From: Hymenobacter cheonanensis
Lineage (GTDB): Bacteria; Bacteroidota; Bacteroidia; Cytophagales; Hymenobacteraceae
Reading direction: 5' to 3'
Length of the DNA stretch: 64,000 nt
Assembly: GCF_030581075.1 (NCBI RefSeq)
Contig: NZ_JAUQSW010000003.1
Coordinates: 372,001 to 436,000 of the forward strand
Under the pieces are notes generated by a model. The model searched no databases. It saw nothing but the letters and a program-made list of their open reading frames with translations, and was not told the DNA's origin. The translations under genes and the position numbers were made by a program. Positions 1-9,118 of this stretch are shown one piece after another. Numbering within the stretch: the stretch's first letter is position 1; the number at the start of each line of letters is the position of its first letter.

Positions 1-1312
1 GGCTCATGTTGGCCAAAAAGTTTTCGCGGGCCTTGGCGGCTTCTTCGGCGGCCAGCTGGGCGGCCTTTAGGGCGGTGATGTCGGTGCTGACCCCTAGTAC
101 CTGTACCGTGCCATCGGGGCGCACCAGCGGGCGCTTGATGGAATAGAACCAGCGCTCCTCGCCCGTGGGCGAGGTCGAGCGCTCTTCGGCCACTACCTCG
201 CGGCCGGTGGCCAGCACCTGGGCATCGATGGCGGCGTACTCGGCCGCTTCGCGCTCCTTGGCGCGGCGCACCTGCTCGGTAGGCGCAAAAAGGGCCGCCT
301 GCTCATCCAGCTTAAACAGGGCCCGGTTGCCAAATACTACTTCGCCCGCGGCATCGCGCACGTACACCGGGCTAGGGCTGGTGTTGAGCACCTGCTCCAT
401 AAACTCCTGCTGCTCGCGGCGCTCGGCCTCGCTGCGCTGGCTGCGCTCCTCGGCCTGCACGCGGGCCGTCACGTCGAGGCCGCTGCCCAGCATGTAGGGC
501 AGGCCCTTGCCCGCGCCCGCCAGCACTTTGAACTGCCGCTGGTGGTGCATTTCGCCGCCCGGCACCGGGGTGCGGTCGACCCAGCTCACGGGCTCGGTAC
601 TCGCCTCGGCCAGCTCAAACATGCGGTCGCGCTGCTCGGCCAGCTCCATCGGAAAGCCGTAGCGGGCGCAGTACTCGGCCAGGGTGCGGCCGGGCAGCCA
701 GGCGCGGTGCTCGGGGTCGGGCACGGCCTGGGGGTTCACGTACACGTAGCGGCGCTGCTCGTCGAGCACGGCAATCTCCACGGGCACCTCATCAAGAATG
801 GTTTCGTAGAATTTGCGTTGTGCGTCGCGTTGGTTTTCAGCCTGTTGGTGCTGCGTTACATCGCGGTAGCTCAGCAGCCAGCCCGTGGCTTCGCCCAGGG
901 CTACGGCCCGGGCGTCGCGCTCCAGCACGCGCCCATCGCGTAGCCGCAGCAGCGTGTTCGGGATGTAGTCGGCCCGCACCGTGGCCAGTTCGGCAGTGTA
1001 GGCCTGCGGGTCGTCGAGGTAGGGCTGCATCAGCGCCGTGAGTTGGGTAGTGGGCAGCCCTACGCACTGGCTGGCGGCCAACGGCAAGCCGAGCAGGGTG
1101 CAAAACTGGTCGTTGGCCAGCAGCACATTCTTGTCAGCATCGAGCAGCAGCAGGCCATCGCGCAGGCCACTGGCTAGGGCAGCCAGGTGCTGGCGGGCCT
1201 GGGCCGCCTCGGCGCGCGCCTGGGCCAGGGTGGGCTTGGGTGGGGCAGGGGGGGCGGGGCTGGCGGCCGGCAGCGCGCCGGCCGCCGCCGGTAAGGAACC
1301 AGGAGCAGGCAT
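1..1312 (-). CDS. Multi-PAS sensor histidine kinase, N-terminal part (cut by window edge)
   Basis: Reading leftward from the ATG at 1312 gives an uninterrupted frame of about 437 codons to the window edge. After a Pro/Ala-rich start come a helical linker and three PAS-like domains (about residues 50-165, 185-300 and 310-425). The last ends in GVSTDITALKAAQ, a typical PAS/PAC exit. The final visible residues are ARENFLANMS, the start of a histidine kinase H-box (normally followed by HEIRTP), so the phospho-accepting histidine lies just outside the window. No membrane segment is seen, so a cytoplasmic redox, ligand or light sensor is likely. Whether it is a hybrid kinase with a receiver domain cannot be told. 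It is divergent from the haem lyase gene; the 127-bp gap must hold both promoters. Confidence 0.88.
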   Translation of the reverse strand, partial: MPAPGSLPAAAGALPAASPAPPAPPKPTLAQARAEAAQARQHLAALASGLRDGLLLLDADKNVLLANDQFCTLLGLPLAASQCVGLPTTQLTALMQPYLDDPQAYTAELATVRADYIPNTLLRLRDGRVLERDARAVALGEATGWLLSYRDVTQHQQAENQRDAQRKFYETILDEVPVEIAVLDEQRRYVYVNPQAVPDPEHRAWLPGRTLAEYCARYGFPMELAEQRDRMFELAEASTEPVSWVDRTPVPGGEMHHQRQFKVLAGAGKGLPYMLGSGLDVTARVQAEERSQRSEAERREQQEFMEQVLNTSPSPVYVRDAAGEVVFGNRALFKLDEQAALFAPTEQVRRAKEREAAEYAAIDAQVLATGREVVAEERSTSPTGEERWFYSIKRPLVRPDGTVQVLGVSTDITALKAAQLAAEEAAKARENFLANMS

Positions 1313-1412
1313 GGGGTGTAGAACTAAAACAGCCGTCAAGGTAGACAAAAAACCGGCCTGCGGCTTTAGGTAGCAGGCAGCCCGGTGCGATGCACCCCCG
1401 CCCGCCAGGCGG

Positions 1413-1420
1413 TACCTTTG
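1413..1420 (+). promoter_or_regulatory. Candidate -7 element TACCTTTG upstream of haem lyase gene
   Basis: TACCTTTG matches the Bacteroidota sigma-A -7 consensus TAnnTTTG and lies 19 nt before the GTG start at 1440. No clear TTTG -33 box is visible at the usual distance. The same octamer recurs before purH, mreB, the prophage ncRNA and the gene at 61705. Confidence 0.45.
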
Positions 1421-1439
1421 CCAAAAAACCAGCTAGCTC

Positions 1440-4031
1440 GTGAATTTACTTATCGGAAACCTCGGTCAGGCCAGCGTCATTCTGGCCTTCGTGGCGGCGG
1501 CAGTGGCCGCCTACGGCTACTTTCAGGCGGCGCGGGGCCGGGCCCTCGGCCAGGCCGACGCAAGCTGGCTGCGGCTGGCGCGGGGCGCGTTCTTCGTGCA
1601 CGGCGCGGCCGTGGTAGGCGTGGTGTTCTGCCTGTTCAACATCATCTACGCCCACCGCTACGAGTACTACTATGCGTGGTCGCACTCCAGCAACCACCTG
1701 CCCATTCACTTCATGATTTCCTGCTTCTGGGAAGGCCAGGAGGGCAGCTTCCTGCTCTGGATATTCTGGCACGTGGTGCTGGGGCTAGGCATCATGAAGT
1801 TCAATAAGCAATGGGAAGCGCCTGTGCTAGCCGTGTTTGCCACGGTGCAAGCCTTCCTGGTGAGCATGATTTTGGGCGTAGTCGTAGCTGGCGTCAAGAT
1901 TGGCTCATCGCCCTTCATTCTGCTGCGTGACTTTATGGTGGACCTGCCGGTGTGGAAGATGAACCCCGATTTCGTGCCCAAAGACGGCTCGGGCCTCAAC
2001 CCATTGCTTCAGAACTACTGGATGGTGATTCACCCGCCTACGCTGTTCCTGGGCTTTGCGCTCACGCTGGTGCCGTTTGCCTTCGCCATTGCGGGGCTCT
2101 GGAAAAAAGAGCTTACGACCTGGGTAAAACCCGCCCTGCCCTGGACCGCGCTAGGGGGCGCCGTGCTCGGCATCGGCATTATGATGGGCGCCTACTGGGC
2201 CTACGAAACCCTGAATTTCGGCGGCTTCTGGAACTGGGACCCCGTGGAGAACGCCGTGTATATTCCGTGGCTCGTGCTCATCGCGGCCCTGCACGGCATG
2301 GTGCTGTGGCAGCGCCGCCGCACGGGCCTGCGCACCGCGTATGCCCTGGTGGTGGCCACGTTTGTGCTCATTCTCTACGCTACTTTCCTCACGCGCAGCG
2401 GCGTGCTAGGCAACGCCTCGGTGCACTCGTTTACCGACCTCGGCTTGTCGGGCCAGCTGATTATTTACCTGGCTTTCTTCACGGTGGGCGCCATTGCGTT
2501 GCTGGCTAGCCGCTGGAAAAGCATTCCGGTTTCGGAGAAAGAACTGGATGCTTACAGCCCCGAGCTGTGGGTATTTGTGGGCGCTACGGTGCTGTGTCTG
2601 GCGGCCTTCCAGGTGGTGGCTACCACCAGCATTCCGGTGTATAATTCCTTCTTAGGCTTCATCGGCATCAAGTCGAACCTAGCCCTGCCGGCCGACCAGA
2701 TTCAGCACTACACCCGCATTCAGCTGTGGGCGGGCGTGCTGATTGGGTTCGTGTCGGGCATCGCCCAGATATTGTGGTGGCGCCCGGCCAAGGAGCCAGT
2801 TATCAATGCCCTGGCCACGCCCACTATGCTGGCGCTGCTCACTACCTCGCTCGTGGTGTTGCTCACGCGCTATTTTGGCCACACCATGTCGGCCCCGTAT
2901 GTGGTGCTGCTGCTAGCCGGGTTGTTTGGGGTAATGACCAACGCGGCGGCCATTTTTGGGCTGTGGCGGCGGCGGGTGCAGCTCTCGGGTGGAGCGGTGT
3001 CGCACCTGGGCATAGCGCTCATGCTGCTGGGCATTCTGGCCTCGGCGGGCTACTCCAATATCATCTCGCGCAACACGAGCGGCAAGCTCATCTCGCGCGA
3101 CATGGACGACAAGGGCAACGAGGAAAACGTGCTGCTGTGGCGCAACGAAACCGGCGCCATGAACGGCTACGACGTGACCTACAGCGGCCAGTACCTCGAA
3201 GTGCCCGGCCTGCCCGACTACGTGAACACGCAGCTGCTCTACCGTACCGACGACGAGTACAAGGCCGTGGCCAGGGGCGAAATCAAGCAGGGCGACAAGG
3301 TGTACTACCACACCGGCGACTCGCTCACCATCCGGCCCGAAAATACCTACTACCGCGTCGAATACAACGACAAGAAGACCGGCCAGAAATTCACGCTCTT
3401 TCCTCGTGCCCAGGTCAATGAGGAAATGGGCGGCCTGCTCGCCTCGCCGGCCTTGCAGCGCTTCTGGGACCACGATATCTACTCGCACATCTCGTCGGTG
3501 CCCGACCCGCGCAAGGAAATTCCGTGGAGCGCCGCCGTGCCGCACGAGCTGGCCGTGGGCGATACGCTGTTTTTGAACGACTACTTCGCCGTGTTCCGGG
3601 CCATCGAGCAGGCGCACGACGTGCCGGGCATCAAGCTGGAGAAAGGCGACATTGCCCTGCAAGCCGACATGATTATCACCGGCGAGAAGGGCCGCGAGTA
3701 CCACGCGCACCCGGTGTTCCTGCTGCGTGACCGCCAGGTGGGCCGCGTGCCCGAAATTGTGGAAGACCTGGGTCTCAAAATCAGTCTCGACCAAATTGAC
3801 CCGGTAAAGGGCAAGTTTACCTTCGCCATCGCTACCACCGGCAAAGACTATATCATCCTCAAAGCCACCGAGAAGCCCTTCATCAACTTGCTGTGGGGCG
3901 GCACGCTGCTCATGGGCCTGGGCTTGGTGCTGAGTATGCGCCAGCGCAAAGCCAGCCGGGCCGCCGCCGTGGCTAGCCCCGCCGAAGTAGCCGGCCGCAC
4001 TGGGGCCGCCCGCCCCCAGGCCGTAGCCTAA
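1440..4031 (+). CDS. ccmF: Cytochrome c biogenesis haem lyase, CcmF/CcsA family
   Basis: An 863-aa polytopic membrane protein starting at GTG. The family attaches haem to apocytochrome c on the periplasmic side. The tryptophan-rich WWD haem-handling signature is visible as GGFWNWDPVEN near residues 261-271, inside a run of transmembrane helices. More helices follow to about residue 540, then a long soluble periplasmic domain (about 545-815) and a last helix near residue 830, as in CcmF and NrfE. At 863 aa it is longer than proteobacterial CcmF (about 650 aa), because of the enlarged C-terminal domain. No other ccm gene is adjacent. CcsA is an equally acceptable name. It ends 29 bp before a bidirectional terminator shared with the convergent T9SS gene. 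Confidence 0.88.
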   Translation: MNLLIGNLGQASVILAFVAAAVAAYGYFQAARGRALGQADASWLRLARGAFFVHGAAVVGVVFCLFNIIYAHRYEYYYAWSHSSNHLPIHFMISCFWEGQEGSFLLWIFWHVVLGLGIMKFNKQWEAPVLAVFATVQAFLVSMILGVVVAGVKIGSSPFILLRDFMVDLPVWKMNPDFVPKDGSGLNPLLQNYWMVIHPPTLFLGFALTLVPFAFAIAGLWKKELTTWVKPALPWTALGGAVLGIGIMMGAYWAYETLNFGGFWNWDPVENAVYIPWLVLIAALHGMVLWQRRRTGLRTAYALVVATFVLILYATFLTRSGVLGNASVHSFTDLGLSGQLIIYLAFFTVGAIALLASRWKSIPVSEKELDAYSPELWVFVGATVLCLAAFQVVATTSIPVYNSFLGFIGIKSNLALPADQIQHYTRIQLWAGVLIGFVSGIAQILWWRPAKEPVINALATPTMLALLTTSLVVLLTRYFGHTMSAPYVVLLLAGLFGVMTNAAAIFGLWRRRVQLSGGAVSHLGIALMLLGILASAGYSNIISRNTSGKLISRDMDDKGNEENVLLWRNETGAMNGYDVTYSGQYLEVPGLPDYVNTQLLYRTDDEYKAVARGEIKQGDKVYYHTGDSLTIRPENTYYRVEYNDKKTGQKFTLFPRAQVNEEMGGLLASPALQRFWDHDIYSHISSVPDPRKEIPWSAAVPHELAVGDTLFLNDYFAVFRAIEQAHDVPGIKLEKGDIALQADMIITGEKGREYHAHPVFLLRDRQVGRVPEIVEDLGLKISLDQIDPVKGKFTFAIATTGKDYIILKATEKPFINLLWGGTLLMGLGLVLSMRQRKASRAAAVASPAEVAGRTGAARPQAVA

Positions 4032-4056
4032 TGCCCTGGCCAAACAGAAACGGACA

Positions 4057-4090
4057 TAAAAAAGGCCGCCCACGTTGGGCGGCCTTTTTT
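4057..4090. terminator. Bidirectional intrinsic terminator between convergent genes
   Basis: A GGCCGCC/GGCGGCC stem with a short loop is flanked by an A-run on the left and a T-run on the right. It can end both the rightward haem lyase gene and the leftward T9SS gene. Confidence 0.85.
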
Positions 4091-4112
4091 ATGAACCAGG
4101 GGCTAGCGCGAA

Positions 4113-6857
4113 TTACTTCACGATGGCCAGTTGGCGGGTCATTGTTTCGTCGCCGTTGCGCACCTGCAGGTGGTAGATGCCGGGAGCCAGGCTGCTCAGG
4201 TCGAGGCGGTTGGTGTAGTTGTCGCGGGCAGCGCCGGTATATACCTGCTGGCCGAGGGCGTTGGTGATGCGCACAGCCAGGCTGCCTTTGGCCTGCGCCC
4301 CGTGGATTTCGAGGTCGAACAAGCCGGTGGCCGACGGGTTGGGAAACACCGTAACGGCGCGCAGCAGCGCCTCCGATGAAGTGGCCGTCACCACGCTGGC
4401 CGTGATGTTGAGGTCGTCGATGTAAAGGTTGCCCTGCTCGGCTGCGCTGAACACGTGGAAGCCCACGTACTGCGTGCCCGCCCCGGGCGTAAACACGGCC
4501 ACGGCCGGGGTCGAGGTGGCGTTGGCCAGCGCGTAGCTGGTGTTGGTGATGGCCGTGTTGGTGTAGAGCGTGGTGGTTTGGCCGGCCGGGGTGGCGGCAG
4601 CGCCCACCTTCACTTCCAGCTTCTCGGTATAGTTGGAGGGGCTGTTTACGATGCCCTCGCCGCGGTAGCGGAAGGCTAGCTGGTAGCGGGTGCTGGCCGC
4701 CGTGGTCAGGGCCGGGGTGAAGAACCAGTCGTCGGCCGCCACGCTGTTGTTGATGGCACTGGTGTAGCGCAGGGCATTCACCCCGGCGTAGGGGGCCGTT
4801 TTGTTGATGGCCCAGGTAGCCTTGTCGTTGTTGGCATCGAGCACCGTGAGGCCGCAGGGCAGGGTCTGGCCGGTAGCAATATTCTCAAAGCCTTCCGAGT
4901 AGGGGAAGGAGGCAATGGTCGTAACGGCCGCGCAGCCCGTGCTGAAGGTGGCCGGCGTGCTGAAGAAGCTGGTGCCGCCGCCCGTGCAGTTGCTGCGCAC
5001 ATACACCTGGTAGGTGGCGCCCGGCGTCAGGCCCGTAATGGTAGCCGGCGAGCCCGTCACCGTTACCGTGGTGCCGCCCGTGGCAGGCTGGAAGCCCACC
5101 GGGCCATACACCAGCTGGTAGCTGCCCGTGTTGCTGGCATCGGCGAAGGTCACCGTGGCCGTGGTGGGCGTGGTGGCCGTCACGGTCAGGGCCGTGGGCG
5201 TGGCGCAGGTGGGGGCGGGGGCTAGCCCAACCTCAATGCCCAGGCGGCGCGGGTACGACGCGGCCATGTCAACCCAGCCCGTAGCGCCGTCGGCCGAGAA
5301 ATAGAAGGTAGTGCTGCGCAACGGGTTTTCGCTCTGGGTAGCCAGGCCGATGCCGGTGGTAGCAGCCTCGCGCACGCCCAGGTAAAAGGTGCCCGTAAGC
5401 TGAATGTTGGGCAGCGTCACGGTCACGTCGCCCCCGGCAGCGGGGCGGTTTTGGGTAGCCGAGGTATAGAGCACCTTGCCTGGCAGGCTGCCGGTGCCCG
5501 AGGCATCATACACCAGCACCTGGTAAGCCGTAGTAGCCCCGGTATTGCCAAACGACACGATGGCATCGGTGAGCGCCGTGGTGGTAGTGCTCGGCAAAAT
5601 AAACTTGGTGGCAAACACCGTAGAGCCGTTGCCGTAGCCGCTGAAGGCCCCGTCGTAGCCCTTGCTAGGGTCAATTTGGCTCAGGCGCGTAGCCGTAACC
5701 AGCTGCGTGGTACTCACCGAGTTGTTGGCGTTGTTGTCATCGTTGGGCACGCTTGCCGTCACGGTGTTGGTACCGGCAGCAAGCGTAGCGGGCAGGTTAG
5801 CCAGCGTGAGGTATCCCTGCGCCCCGGCGGCCAGCGAGGCCAGCGTGGCCGTTACCGTGTAGGTATTAGCCCCCGAAATGGTGAGCGTGATAGGAATGTT
5901 GGTTTGAGTGGCCGTGCCAAGGTTGGAAATGTAGACCCGCACGGCCTGGGGCAGGGCCGTAGGCGAGGCAATTTTACCCGGCGTGTAGATGCCGCGCAGG
6001 GCAATATCATTGGCCAGCGGCGGCGTGGGCGTGAAGCGGAACGTGCGCCCCGCATCGGGCAGGGCCGCCGCGCTGATGTTGAGCGTGTTGAGGTTGTTGG
6101 TAGCCACCACGTTGGAGAAGTCGGCAAACGTGGCCGCGCTCCAGGGGGCGTTTTCGCCCTTGGCCACCTGCACCAGCTGCCCGCTGGCAAAGCCGGTACC
6201 CTTGAGGCCCGCCTGCGTGAAGCGGTACGAAACGGGGCTGCCCGCCGTGGCCGCGTCGTATACCAGCTCAATCACGTTGGTGCCCTCATACAGCCGCACC
6301 TGAAAGCTCAGGTTGGTATACTGCGTGGGCCGCACGTTGGCTTTGTCCTGCACGTTTTTCCACTGAATGGTGCACACCCGCGCGCCTGCCGTGCCCGTGG
6401 TGGCCACCCGGTATTCGGTGCCCCCTGCCGCGCCGGCCGTCAGGTCCACGTTGAGCGGGGCAATAATATTGGTGTCGTTGCTCTCAAACGGGTCGAGAAT
6501 GCTGCTGCCGCTCGTTTCGTCGATAAACATCGCCGCCGTTGAGGGCGCCGTGCTGCCGAGCTTAATAAACCCGTTGGTATTCAGCACAAACTGCGTGTAG
6601 GCCGTGCCGCCATAGCTGAAGCTGAAGCCGATAGCCTGCGCCGCCGAGTTGGCATCGTCGGTAGTGGTGGTGGCAATGGCCGTGCCCGCGGTGCCGAGGT
6701 CGGTATAGGTAGTAGTAGTATTGGTGGCGTTGAGCACCGAGTAGTTGAGGTTTTGCGCCTGCGCCGCGGCCGCGGCCCCGCTCACCAGCAGAGCCGTGAG
6801 GCCCCACTGCCGTAGGCGTGCCCCCCAGTATTGCCCCCGAGTGTAAGGATTCATCAT
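4113..6857 (-). CDS. Large secreted T9SS type A sorting-domain protein with CARDB and FN3 domains
   Basis: A 914-aa exported protein. A Sec signal peptide (about residues 1-35, ending AAAQAQ) is followed by a Thr/Ala-rich beta domain (about 36-280), a CARDB-like Ig fold (about 283-392), a domain of unknown type (about 395-545) and a fibronectin type III domain (about 550-645). A choice-of-anchor/MAM-like region follows (about 655-815). The C-terminal 80 residues are a T9SS type A sorting domain: VFPNPSATG, then LDLSSLAPGIYHLQV, ending MTRQLAIVK. Such proteins are carried over the outer membrane by the type IX system, then released or anchored by the sortase-like step. The domains suggest adhesion or surface binding; no catalytic residues are evident. 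Confidence 0.9.
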   Translation of the reverse strand: MMNPYTRGQYWGARLRQWGLTALLVSGAAAAAQAQNLNYSVLNATNTTTTYTDLGTAGTAIATTTTDDANSAAQAIGFSFSYGGTAYTQFVLNTNGFIKLGSTAPSTAAMFIDETSGSSILDPFESNDTNIIAPLNVDLTAGAAGGTEYRVATTGTAGARVCTIQWKNVQDKANVRPTQYTNLSFQVRLYEGTNVIELVYDAATAGSPVSYRFTQAGLKGTGFASGQLVQVAKGENAPWSAATFADFSNVVATNNLNTLNISAAALPDAGRTFRFTPTPPLANDIALRGIYTPGKIASPTALPQAVRVYISNLGTATQTNIPITLTISGANTYTVTATLASLAAGAQGYLTLANLPATLAAGTNTVTASVPNDDNNANNSVSTTQLVTATRLSQIDPSKGYDGAFSGYGNGSTVFATKFILPSTTTTALTDAIVSFGNTGATTAYQVLVYDASGTGSLPGKVLYTSATQNRPAAGGDVTVTLPNIQLTGTFYLGVREAATTGIGLATQSENPLRSTTFYFSADGATGWVDMAASYPRRLGIEVGLAPAPTCATPTALTVTATTPTTATVTFADASNTGSYQLVYGPVGFQPATGGTTVTVTGSPATITGLTPGATYQVYVRSNCTGGGTSFFSTPATFSTGCAAVTTIASFPYSEGFENIATGQTLPCGLTVLDANNDKATWAINKTAPYAGVNALRYTSAINNSVAADDWFFTPALTTAASTRYQLAFRYRGEGIVNSPSNYTEKLEVKVGAAATPAGQTTTLYTNTAITNTSYALANATSTPAVAVFTPGAGTQYVGFHVFSAAEQGNLYIDDLNITASVVTATSSEALLRAVTVFPNPSATGLFDLEIHGAQAKGSLAVRITNALGQQVYTGAARDNYTNRLDLSSLAPGIYHLQVRNGDETMTRQLAIVK

Positions 6858-7083
6858 AGAAAAAAAGAAAGTGAAAAAGGAAACGTAGGAATAAGAGCCA
6901 GCCAGCTAGCCACTTCTTATAAAGAAATTATGAGTTAAATCTAAACCCAACCAGCTTGCGCCCACAATATGCTACCTTTTCGGCAAACTATTGCCCCGCT
7001 AATCAGGATTTGTTCATTTTGCCAGCCCGCGCTTTGCCCCCGAGGTTGGGCCTGATTGCCCGGGGCCCCGACCTTTGGCGCCG

Positions 7084-7914
7084 ATGGCACCTTCCGGAGA
7101 TACTAATGCATTGCGCATCGGCCTGTTTGGCGCCGGGCGCGTAGCCAGCGCACTGGCCCCGGCCCTGGCGGCGGCCGGGCACCAGCTTGTATTTGTGGCC
7201 AGCCGCACGCCCGGCCCGGCCCAGGCCCTGGCGGCCAGCCTGCCCGGCTGCGCGGCCCTGCCGCAGGAGGCCGCCCTGGCCGCCCCGCCCCCGGCCGATG
7301 CGTACTTGCTGGCCGTGCCCGATGCGGCCGTGCCCGCCCTGCTGGCCGCCGGCCAGTGGCCGGCCGGGGCCCTGGTAGCCCACGTGGCCGGGGCCCTGCC
7401 GCTGGCCGTGTTTGCCGCCCGGCCGCGGGTGCGGGGCGGGGTGCTGTACCCCCTCCAAACGTTCAGCCCCGGCCGGCGCATCGAGTGGCCTAGCGTGCCG
7501 CTTTTTGTGGAAGCCGCCGACCCCGCCGCCGAGGCCACGCTGCTAGCCCTGGCGCGCAGCCTGAGCCAGCGGGTGGCGCTGCTGGCCTCGGGCCAGCGGC
7601 TGCACCTGCACCTGGGGGCGGTGTGGGCCAGTAACTTCACCAACCATTTGCTGGGCGTGGCCCACGCACTGCTGGCCGAAGCCGGCCTGCCCTTCGAGCT
7701 GCTGCACCCACTGGTGCGCGAAACCGTGGACAAGGCCCTGGCTGCGCAGCCCTCGCCCTACGCGGTGCAAACCGGCCCCGCCCTGCGCCACGATGCGCCT
7801 ACGCTGGCCGCCCACGAGGCGGCGCTAGCCCCGCACCCGGCCTGGCAGGCGCTCTACGCGCAGCTCTCGGCCAGCATCCAGCGTGCAGAAGTGCGAGCGC
7901 GGGAGGTGGAATGA
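7084..7914 (+). CDS. Rossmann-fold and DUF2520 domain protein (putative NAD(P)-dependent oxidoreductase)
   Basis: A 276-aa protein. The N-terminal nucleotide-binding motif is GLFGAGRVASALAPAL (about residues 11-26). A C-terminal all-helical DUF2520 part includes HLGAVWASNFTNHLLG, the usual family signature. The fold resembles ketopantoate and F420-dependent NADP reductases; the substrate is unknown. The ATG at 7084 is preferred over an in-frame TTG nine bases earlier, because the TTG lies inside a -7-like CGACCTTTGG sequence that is more likely promoter. Ala/Pro content is very high, in line with the local GC content. Confidence 0.82.
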   Translation: MAPSGDTNALRIGLFGAGRVASALAPALAAAGHQLVFVASRTPGPAQALAASLPGCAALPQEAALAAPPPADAYLLAVPDAAVPALLAAGQWPAGALVAHVAGALPLAVFAARPRVRGGVLYPLQTFSPGRRIEWPSVPLFVEAADPAAEATLLALARSLSQRVALLASGQRLHLHLGAVWASNFTNHLLGVAHALLAEAGLPFELLHPLVRETVDKALAAQPSPYAVQTGPALRHDAPTLAAHEAALAPHPAWQALYAQLSASIQRAEVRAREVE

Positions 7915-7979
7915 GGAAGTGATAATCAGGTAATTCCATCTTCCTCCTTCCGCATTCCCGATTCCTAAAAGGGCTGCCT

Positions 7980-7987
7980 TAACTTTG
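7980..7987 (+). promoter_or_regulatory. Candidate -7 element TAACTTTG for ferredoxin gene
   Basis: A perfect TAnnTTTG match 18 nt upstream of the ferredoxin ATG at 8006. It also argues against the in-frame TTG at 7985 as the start, since that TTG lies within the element. Confidence 0.45.
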
Positions 7988-8005
7988 TGCCTTGCATCAG
8001 GCCCA

Positions 8006-8353
8006 ATGGGCAACCGTATTTTGACTCCCTCGACGATTATTTTTCAGTTTCAGGACGGCCAGCCCGCCCAAACCCACGTGGCCGCCAGCGGCGAGTCGGT
8101 GCTCGACGTGGCGCTCAACAACGGCATTCAGCTCCAGCACAACTGCGGCGGGGTGTGCGGCTGCAGCACCTGCCACGTGTACATTGAAAAGGGCGGCGAT
8201 GAGCTGCCCGAGATTTCTGATAAGGAAGAAGACTTCATCGACCGGGCCATCAACCCGCGCCTCACCTCGCGCCTGGCCTGCCAGTGCGTGCTGCCCAACG
8301 AGCGCCTCGAAATCGTGGTTACCATTCCGCCCCAGCACTTTCTGGGCCACTAG
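8006..8353 (+). CDS. [2Fe-2S] ferredoxin, ISC/adrenodoxin type
   Basis: A 115-aa cytosolic electron carrier. The cluster ligands are seen in CGGVCGCSTC (C-x5-C-x2-C pattern) plus a distal cysteine in RLACQCVL, the arrangement of ISC-type ferredoxins. The acidic patch after the cluster loop (DELPEISDKEEDF) is typical of the partner-docking helix. iscX follows about 110 bp downstream after a hairpin repeat, pointing to electron supply for Fe-S cluster assembly. A second, different ferredoxin lies at 30478-30801. Confidence 0.9.
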   Translation: MGNRILTPSTIIFQFQDGQPAQTHVAASGESVLDVALNNGIQLQHNCGGVCGCSTCHVYIEKGGDELPEISDKEEDFIDRAINPRLTSRLACQCVLPNERLEIVVTIPPQHFLGH

Positions 8354-8358
8354 GGTAG

Positions 8359-8451
8359 GTTATGAGTTAAAAGCTATGAGCTATGAGTTGGCTTTGCCGG
8401 CTGCTCTGCTCAAACCAGCTAACTCCTAACTTCTGACTTTTACCTCATAAC
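8359..8451. repeat. Imperfect inverted repeat of GAGTTA-rich type between ferredoxin and iscX
   Basis: Arms 8359-8393 and 8417-8451 are complementary over 35 nt with about 8 mismatches. The left arm is built of short TATGAGTTA/CTATGAG-like units. Its sequence style matches the repeat at 30815-30896, also next to a ferredoxin gene. It may be a small non-coding mobile hairpin repeat; it has no T-run to suggest a terminator. Confidence 0.7.
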
Positions 8452-8461
8452 TCCAAAAAAC

Positions 8462-8698
8462 GTGAACCACTACGAGCCGCCCATTCAGTGGGCCGACCAC
8501 GAAGACGTAGCCATTGCCCTCTACGAAAAGTTTGGCGATGACTTTACGGAAGCCAAAATTTACCGCATCCGCTTTACCGAACTGATAGAGTGGGTGCTGG
8601 GCCTGCCCAACTTTGAGGGCACCCGCGAGCAGGCCAACGAAGGCCACCTGGAGCAGATTCAGGCCAAGTGGGTGTACGAGTGGCGCGACCACCAATAA
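8462..8698 (+). CDS. iscX: Fe-S cluster assembly protein IscX
   Basis: A 78-aa acidic protein starting at GTG. Readable family features are the N-terminal IQWADHEDVAIALYEKFGDD, the central TELIEWVLGLPNF and a C-terminal tryptophan-containing helix, as in E. coli IscX/YfhJ (66 aa). IscX binds IscS and frataxin and tunes cluster synthesis. It lies close behind the ISC-type ferredoxin, probably in one transcript interrupted only by the hairpin repeat. No in-frame ATG lies near the start, so GTG is retained. Confidence 0.85.
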   Translation: MNHYEPPIQWADHEDVAIALYEKFGDDFTEAKIYRIRFTELIEWVLGLPNFEGTREQANEGHLEQIQAKWVYEWRDHQ

Positions 8699-8804
8699 GC
8701 TAGCTTAAACCCGGCCGCTGGGCCTGCGTATGACAACGCCGGCCCGGCTAGCTCTGCCAGGAGATGGGCAGGCCGGCAGTGATTTTCTCTTTTTTGCCGA
8801 TTAC

Positions 8805-8999
8805 ATGAAAACCGGGACCGTAAAATTTTTTAACGAGGCCAAAGGCTTCGGCTTTATCACCGACGACACCACGAAGGAGGACTTCTTCGTGCACATTACC
8901 GGCCTCAACGGCGGGCAGATTCAGCAAAACGACCGCGTGGAGTTTGAAACCCAGGAAGGCCGCAAGGGCGTGAATGCCGTGAACGTGCGCCGCGTGTGA
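8805..8999 (+). CDS. Cold-shock domain protein (CspA family)
   Basis: A 64-aa single OB-fold RNA/DNA chaperone starting MKTGTVKFFNEAKGFGFI. Both RNA-binding motifs are present (KGFGFI and DFFVHI). An upstream in-frame ATG at 8730 would add an unrelated 25-aa tail, so the ATG at 8805 is taken. The roughly 100 nt before it (8704-8804) would then be a long leader, as is common for temperature-regulated csp mRNAs. A strong terminator follows. Confidence 0.93.
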   Translation: MKTGTVKFFNEAKGFGFITDDTTKEDFFVHITGLNGGQIQQNDRVEFETQEGRKGVNAVNVRRV

Positions 9000-9031
9000 G
9001 GCCCTGGCCTTGTGCCCCTGGCGCACTTAAT

Positions 9032-9064
9032 AACGCCCCTGCCGGCTGCGCCGGCGGGGGCGTT
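9032..9064 (+). terminator. Terminator after the cold-shock gene
   Basis: A GC-rich stem (AACGCCCCTGCCGGC pairing with GCCGGCGGGGGCGTT) with a TGC loop, followed by a short T-run (GTTTTG). Confidence 0.75.
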
Positions 9065-9118
9065 TTGCGTGGGGGCGGCTGGCCCGGGCCGTACCTTGTG
9101 GCCCCACTACCCTTTCTT

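Noticed and set aside
2913..4073. A 386-aa reading frame on the minus strand inside the haem lyase gene
   Set aside because: It is antisense to a well-supported gene and has no recognisable domain; long antisense frames are expected at this GC content.
5451..6542. A 363-aa plus-strand frame inside the T9SS protein
   Set aside because: Shadow frame opposite a gene with clear signal peptide and sorting domain; low-complexity Arg/Gly/His composition.
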